Shown: in pieces, positions 59,329 to 64,000 of the stretch
How positions within the stretch are numbered: position 1 is the first letter of the stretch
Layout of the letters: every line of letters begins with the position of its first letter
Made by a program: the position numbers and the translations under genes
Notes under the pieces: generated by a model
The model's database searches: none
The model's input: only the letters and a program-made list of their open reading frames with translations
What the model was told of the DNA's origin: nothing
Source: Bacillus sp. RO1
GTDB taxonomy: Bacteria > Bacillota > Bacilli > Bacillales > Bacillaceae_I
Direction of reading: 5' to 3'
Assembly (NCBI RefSeq): GCF_012524115.1
Contig: NZ_JAAZWB010000088.1
Span: 1-64,000 of the forward strand
DNA length: 64,000 bases

Positions 59329-60591
59329 ATGATAAACAAAGTTTGTATCGTTGGTCTTGGATATATAGGATTACCTACATCTGCCATATTTGCTGATGCT
59401 GGAATGGAAGTCGTCGGTGTAGATGTTAGTGAAAAGATTATTTCTACTATTAATAAGGGAGAAATCCATATCGAGGAGCCCGGTCTCCCAGAGCTTGTAA
59501 AAAGAGTAGTGGATTCAGGAAAACTTAGAGCTTCATTAGTACCTGAACAAGCAGACGCTTATATCGTAGCTGTTCCAACGCCGATTCATAAAGATTGTAC
59601 GGCAAATGTAGATTATGTAAAAAGTGCGTGTGAAAACATTGCACCATTAGTGAAAAAAGGTGACATTGTCATCGTAGAATCCACCATTCCACCAAGAACA
59701 ATATCTGATGTGGTAGCTCCTATCTTCGAAAAGGTAGGATTGTCAGAAGAGGATGTATTCCTTGCTCATTGTCCGGAAAGAGTACTTCCAGGCAGAATAT
59801 TAACGGAACTGATTGAAAACACCCGAATCGTCGGCGGTCTGACTCCGGAAGCAACAGAAAAAGCTGCAGAGGTATATCGTACTGTTGTAAAAGGCGAGAT
59901 TATTCTTACGGATGCGACTACTGCTGAGATGACAAAGCTTATGGAGAATACGTTCAGAGACGTAAACATTGCACTTGCTAATGAGTTAGTAAAAATATCT
60001 AAGAAGTTAGGCATAAATGCATATGATGTAATTGAATTTGCAAATAAGCATCCTCGAGTTAACTTGCACTTACCTGGACCTGGGGTAGGTGGGCACTGCT
60101 TGGCAGTAGATCCATACTTCATTGTGGAAAAGGCTCCTGAGGAAGCAAAGCTTATTCAGACCTCACGTGATATTAATAACTCGATGCCTGCGTTTGTGGT
60201 TAAGAACATTAAAGAAATTCTCGCAGATGTGGAAAATCCTAAAGTTTCCATCTTCGGTGTCACATATAAAGGGAATATTGATGATTATCGAGAAAGTCCA
60301 GCACTTGAAATCATTGAAATGTTACAGAAAGATGCCGGAATCACTCTGTCCATTTACGATCCGCATGTTCCAAATGATATTGCTCCTTTCCCATTGGAAA
60401 GCAAGGAATCAGCAGTAGCGGATTCTGATTTAGTGGTTGTACTTTCCGATCATAATGAATTTAAGACGTTGCTGACGGATGATTCATTAAATGGTATGAA
60501 AAACAAAACGGTGTTCGATACAAAGGGCATCTGCAAAGACATCTCTTCCGATGTTACGTTATATAATTTTAATAACATTTATTCCATTTAA
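59329..60591 (+). CDS. wecC: UDP-N-acetylmannosamine dehydrogenase (WecC-like)
   Basis: A 420-residue nucleotide-sugar dehydrogenase. The N-terminal Rossmann motif is VCIVGLGYIGLPTSAIFADA; the central domain has ENTFRDVNIALANEL and the catalytic Cys in GPGVGGHCLAVDPYF; the C-terminal UDP-binding domain has GVTYKGNIDDYRESPALE. The YIGLP form and GPGVGGHC are typical of WecC, which makes UDP-ManNAcA from UDP-ManNAc, rather than of UDP-glucose dehydrogenase; substrate remains inferred. Start ATG 59329 (AGAGAGG upstream) in preference to the in-frame TTG at 59257. Confidence 0.88.
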   Translation: MINKVCIVGLGYIGLPTSAIFADAGMEVVGVDVSEKIISTINKGEIHIEEPGLPELVKRVVDSGKLRASLVPEQADAYIVAVPTPIHKDCTANVDYVKSACENIAPLVKKGDIVIVESTIPPRTISDVVAPIFEKVGLSEEDVFLAHCPERVLPGRILTELIENTRIVGGLTPEATEKAAEVYRTVVKGEIILTDATTAEMTKLMENTFRDVNIALANELVKISKKLGINAYDVIEFANKHPRVNLHLPGPGVGGHCLAVDPYFIVEKAPEEAKLIQTSRDINNSMPAFVVKNIKEILADVENPKVSIFGVTYKGNIDDYRESPALEIIEMLQKDAGITLSIYDPHVPNDIAPFPLESKESAVADSDLVVVLSDHNEFKTLLTDDSLNGMKNKTVFDTKGICKDISSDVTLYNFNNIYSI

Positions 60592-60603
60592 TATATTCTA
60601 GAT

Positions 60604-60654
60604 AAAAAAGCTGCCTCGAAGGTCCATCAAGATCACTTCGGGGCAGCTTTTTTT
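60604..60654. terminator. Shared bidirectional terminator
   Basis: Arms agctgcctcgaag and cttcggggcagct (one G-U) with flanking A6 and T7 runs, between two convergent genes. Both transcripts can use it. Confidence 0.9.
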
Positions 60655-60660
60655 CTAACT

Positions 60661-61386
60661 TCACTTCTTGGGTCTGGTACCAAGCACTTTAAGGAGAAAC
60701 TTCGGTAATGCCATCTGCCTTTGTATTCTAGAAGGTTGTGACAATAGCCTGTATAGCCATTCCGTCCCGGTATTACGGAATGCTGCCGGCGCTCGCTTTA
60801 CGGTACCGCTGATGACATCAAAGCTTCCACCCACACCCTGGAAAATGTTAACACTTAACTTCCCTTTATTCTCCTCAATCCAGAATTCCTGTTTCGGACT
60901 TCCCATAGCAACAAACATTAGTTGCGCTCCAGAGGCATTAATCTCCTCTACTAATTCCTGTTGGTCAGACACATATCCATCCCGATATCCTGCGACAATC
61001 AGGTTTGGATAATCACGTTTAATATTCTCAACCGCTTTTGCGACCACTTCTGGCTTGGCTCCATAAAGAAAGATCTTATACCTTTTTTTATCAGCTAATT
61101 CCAATAGCTTGACGAAGAGGTCGACACCAGTAATCCGTTCGGTTACTGTTCCTTTGTTAAGCCTGGATGCCAAAATGACACCTATTCCATCTGGTATTGT
61201 ATATGTAGCTGAATTAATGAGGTCCTTCAGTTTTGGATCTTTTTGAAGAGCCATTATTTTCTCTGGATTAACAGCAATGATGTTACCTTGTCCATTCTCC
61301 TGGATAAGGGCATCTATACTGGTGATCAACTCGCGATAATTTAGAGTTGTTACATTTACATCTAGTATTTTTTCTATATTCGACAC
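60661..61386 (-). CDS. tagA: TagA/WecG/CpsF-family glycosyltransferase
   Basis: A 241-residue enzyme of glycosyltransferase family 26. The signature blocks are AVNPEKIMALQKD, YTIPDGIGVIL, RITGVDLFVKLLE and MFVAMGSPKQEFWIEENKG. B. subtilis TagA adds ManNAc to the undecaprenyl-linked GlcNAc made by TagO. Here tagO and a UDP-ManNAc dehydrogenase lie close by, consistent with ManNAc-containing wall polymer. C-terminal membrane-associating basic tail. Convergent with wecC. Confidence 0.9.
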   Translation of the reverse strand: MSNIEKILDVNVTTLNYRELITSIDALIQENGQGNIIAVNPEKIMALQKDPKLKDLINSATYTIPDGIGVILASRLNKGTVTERITGVDLFVKLLELADKKRYKIFLYGAKPEVVAKAVENIKRDYPNLIVAGYRDGYVSDQQELVEEINASGAQLMFVAMGSPKQEFWIEENKGKLSVNIFQGVGGSFDVISGTVKRAPAAFRNTGTEWLYRLLSQPSRIQRQMALPKFLLKVLGTRPKK

Positions 61387-61445
61387 TCAGAACCATCCTT
61401 TAGACTAATATGAATGAAGCTAGTTAACATCATATCAAATTTCAT

Positions 61446-61487
61446 AAAAAAAACAACATTACTCCTTTTCAGAGTAATGTTGTTTTT
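61446..61487. terminator. Terminator of the SH3-repeat glucosaminidase gene
   Basis: Arms acaacattactc and gagtaatgttgt (12 bp perfect), A8 on the left, TTTTTG on the right. It directly follows the stop at 61491 on the minus strand. Confidence 0.9.
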
Positions 61488-61490
61488 GAC

Positions 61491-64000
61491 TTACTTGGAC
61501 CCTGCATAAACAGGAATATCAAATGTCAAATTCTCATATGTGTCCAATACATCGTAAAGGTTGGTTAGGGTATACACTTGCTTGTCCGCCCATGCCATAT
61601 CTGTCGCATATTGGTTTCTTCCATACTGTCCTGTATAACCAGGATTCCATCTCATTTTGAAGAGCGTGTCCTGCTTATATTGAGGATGATGAACATATCT
61701 TTCCGCTGCAAACTTTGCCCCTCCAACTATTGCTTCTTCCGGGGTAAACCATCCACTCTTATAAGCGAACTCTGCTCCACAATCCTGAGCTGTTCCAAGA
61801 GCACATCTATCCGTTGCCCCTACACCGTACATATTGTAGACAACCTTTGGAGTTACTGGATTTCCATCCACTTTTGAAACCAGCATGCCTGTTGCAAGAC
61901 TTGATTTCCCATGCCCTGTCTCAAGGAATGAATGGGAAATTAAGTAAAGCTCGTTAATGCTGTATTGTTTCGCCGCATCTACAAAGGCTTGACCTTTTCC
62001 AGTCAATGTCCCTTTATTGATGAGGATCTTATCATTCAATTCTTTTGCGTTCGCACCTGCAGGCTTTGATAAAACAAGGAATTGATAGAAGGACTTGCTT
62101 TCCTTTTCGAAGTTTTCTGGATTCATATAATAGGCAGCATCTTCTGGTAAAGCATTTACCCATTGCATGTTAACCTTATACCAAATATAGCCATCTCTTC
62201 CTAACTCCTGTCCTACAACGGTAACTTTATTCCCATTCCTCAAAATACCTACAGAACGTGACGATGTATCAGATGAGGTCCGTACGTTCCATTCCGCTTT
62301 GTTAACAGTTCCAACACCGTTCACTACATCTAGACCATCTGATCTTGTAAAGTAATGTAGTTGATATTTACGATCTGTCTGCGGTGGTGGATTCAACTTG
62401 TACTGAATATCCATTAATTGATTCAGGGATAGTTCATATTGGGTGTAATTGTATATTGGGCCTTCATGCGTGGCCGGTTTATATATATAGCCAATTCTTC
62501 CTGCAAAGTCCACTTCATACCAATTAGAGCTAAAGTCCCTTATGATTGGATAGCTTTCCCCAAATCTGATAGAGCCGAATGGCACCAGAGTTCCTGTAGA
62601 ATTATCATAGACTGTCACATTGTCAATCGCACTCAATTTTCTATCTGAGTTTACTTTTCCGGGATTCTGGTTTGGTACGGCACTGCTCGTGGAAACGGTT
62701 GTTGCTTCCTTCCACACGAAGCCGAAACCATTCCCGTATTTAATTCGGTGCCAGCTTCCATAGTCACTGACTCTTTTATAAGATTGACCTTTAATTAAAT
62801 GTCCTACCGGCAGTAATGAACCGGTACTGTTACTATATACTGTGACTCTATCCTGAATCACTTGGAAATACTCATCTGTTGTTACAAATTCCTGTCTCGT
62901 GGCAGGCTTATAAATATTCCCTATCCTGCCTCCTAAATCAATCCTGATCCAGCTTTTCGTTTGAGAGATAATTGGATACCTTGTTCCCTTTACCATCGTT
63001 CCCATAAGGACAAGGGAACCTGAGCTGTTATCATATACACTGACATCTGAGGTTGTGACAACATGCAGTGTTGAATTTACCAGGCTTTTATTCTCATTCT
63101 TGATTTTGGATGCATCAGACGGGGCAGTTTTTTCAGTTGGTACAAATGCAAAGCCATTCCCAAATTTAATGCGGTGGTAGCCATTTTGTCCGTCTACTCT
63201 AGGAAAAACCTGTCCTTTAGTCAAATACCCGACCACTTTTGAATCGCTTTGGCCATTTTCAAAAACAGGAACATTGTTATCTAATACTTCAAAATACTTA
63301 TCCGTCGTTTCAAAAGGAGTTTTAGTAGCAGGTTTGTACACATAGCCGATTCTTCCACCTACATCGACTTTCACCCAACTGCTGCTGTAATCACCAATTA
63401 TTGGATATGTAATTCCTTTGAATAAGAATGCAAAAGAGACAAGCGAACCTGATGTGTTATCGTATACGCTGATGGTATCGATGGTTTCAATCAAACGGTC
63501 ACTGTTTGCCTGACCATTATTTAAGTTCTTAAGAGCGTCTATCTTTTCTTGTGTTGCGGGTACGGTCGATGCTTTCCAAACAAAACCGGAACCATTGCCG
63601 TATTTGATTCTATGCCAGCTCCCGTAATCACTTACCCTCGGGAAGATTTGACCCTTATTCAAATATCCGACATGTACAAGCTTACCTGAACTGTTGTCAT
63701 AAACAGAGAGCCTTTCACTAGCTTCAAAAAATTTATCAGTAGCAACAAACTCCCTAGTTTCAGTAACATTCGAAGTAGTGGAAGTAATAGTTGTTTTTCC
63801 CTCTTCTACTGTCGTATTTACATCCAACACTTTGCTTTTCTCTAAGGATGATTTTGAGGTGTTTGCATCGAGTTGCTCGCTGTTTTCTTGTGAAGGGGTC
63901 TCCTCTTGAAACTCCACTTCTTCAGCTTCGTTCTTCTCGACCTCTTCTCCTTCTGTTTCTGTATTTACATTCCCTTCAGCATCTCCGCTTTCTTCCGTTG
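61491..64000 (-). CDS. SH3-repeat cell-wall glucosaminidase, LytD-like (5' end outside window)
   Basis: The frame is open to the window edge; at least 836 residues are seen, and the visible N-terminal part is Glu/Thr/Asn-rich. Six SH3-type wall-binding modules follow, alternating in two kinds: A (GSWHRIKYGNGFGFVWK) and B (WVKVDVGGRIGYVYKPAT), giving three A-B pairs. Next is a classical SH3_3 domain (about 545-610), and a C-terminal GH73-type glucosaminidase domain (ELYLISHSFLETGHGKSSLA contains the catalytic Glu) that cleaves GlcNAc-MurNAc bonds. The internal GTG at 63917 is not the real start. Confidence 0.9.
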   Translation of the reverse strand, partial: TEESGDAEGNVNTETEGEEVEKNEAEEVEFQEETPSQENSEQLDANTSKSSLEKSKVLDVNTTVEEGKTTITSTTSNVTETREFVATDKFFEASERLSVYDNSSGKLVHVGYLNKGQIFPRVSDYGSWHRIKYGNGSGFVWKASTVPATQEKIDALKNLNNGQANSDRLIETIDTISVYDNTSGSLVSFAFLFKGITYPIIGDYSSSWVKVDVGGRIGYVYKPATKTPFETTDKYFEVLDNNVPVFENGQSDSKVVGYLTKGQVFPRVDGQNGYHRIKFGNGFAFVPTEKTAPSDASKIKNENKSLVNSTLHVVTTSDVSVYDNSSGSLVLMGTMVKGTRYPIISQTKSWIRIDLGGRIGNIYKPATRQEFVTTDEYFQVIQDRVTVYSNSTGSLLPVGHLIKGQSYKRVSDYGSWHRIKYGNGFGFVWKEATTVSTSSAVPNQNPGKVNSDRKLSAIDNVTVYDNSTGTLVPFGSIRFGESYPIIRDFSSNWYEVDFAGRIGYIYKPATHEGPIYNYTQYELSLNQLMDIQYKLNPPPQTDRKYQLHYFTRSDGLDVVNGVGTVNKAEWNVRTSSDTSSRSVGILRNGNKVTVVGQELGRDGYIWYKVNMQWVNALPEDAAYYMNPENFEKESKSFYQFLVLSKPAGANAKELNDKILINKGTLTGKGQAFVDAAKQYSINELYLISHSFLETGHGKSSLATGMLVSKVDGNPVTPKVVYNMYGVGATDRCALGTAQDCGAEFAYKSGWFTPEEAIVGGAKFAAERYVHHPQYKQDTLFKMRWNPGYTGQYGRNQYATDMAWADKQVYTLTNLYDVLDTYENLTFDIPVYAGSK

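Overview
The window looks like the chromosome of a low-GC, spore-forming, motile and naturally competent member of the Bacillaceae, near Bacillus or Sutcliffiella in general type; the species cannot be fixed from sequence alone. Supporting this are spore genes (a GerA/GerB/GerC-type operon, spore coat transglutaminase tgl, three YjcZ-type mini-proteins), a late flagellar cluster in the Bacillus order, comF, degS-degU, tnrA, tagO and tagU, all with strong AGGAGG-type ribosome binding sites and frequent GTG/TTG starts.

Layout. 1-278 is the right end of an IS3-family element. 421-6241 holds a six-TM chemoreceptor, msrAB, a CobW GTPase, tgl and two small genes including an FbpA-like one. 6334-10916 holds tnrA behind a perfect TnrA box, then a LytS-LytT two-component system next to a CstA-family transporter. 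11016-12432 has small proteins and a YjcZ pair. 12943-15316 is ypmQ/ypmR/ypmS, followed by an MFS exporter. 16739-28973 is one tightly packed eight-gene operon: secreted/membrane protein, ABC ATPase, ABC permease, coiled-coil protein with a Gly-Gln tract, MoxR ATPase, DUF58 protein and two VWA membrane proteins. 29096-32811 is a germinant-receptor operon, then a nucleoside hydrolase, a small Gly-rich protein and a PCYCGC lipoprotein.

35285-46688 is the flagellar/competence block, transcribed leftward: comFA-comFC-yvyF-flgM-flgN-flgK-flgL-yviE-fliW-csrA-hag-flaG-fliD-fliS-fliT. Then come degV, degU, degS, yvyE and a cell-envelope region (tagU, tagO, a CapK-like enzyme, a Wzy-like polymerase, a GT4 glycosyltransferase, a WecC-like dehydrogenase, tagA, and a truncated SH3-repeat glucosaminidase).

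The most striking finding is in hag. The flagellin reading frame is complete, yet it is followed by an ORF-less group I intron (P, Q, R and S elements all recognisable, about 351-369 nt) and then by a second copy of the flagellin C-terminal codons, in frame, before the hag terminator. The 5' part of the intron region therefore encodes a near-duplicate of the downstream exon (12 of 14 residues identical, with seven synonymous codon differences), so both unspliced and spliced RNA could give complete flagellin. The hag leader also carries a sigma-D promoter and a CsrA-type GGA hairpin, next to csrA and fliW.

Intergenic DNA is rich in repeats: several copies or remnants of a GTTGAT...ATCAAC element (one nested inside a 316-bp unit with perfect 16-bp terminal inverted repeats), a 52-bp tandem array upstream of comFA, and a 20-bp tandem array between degV and degU.
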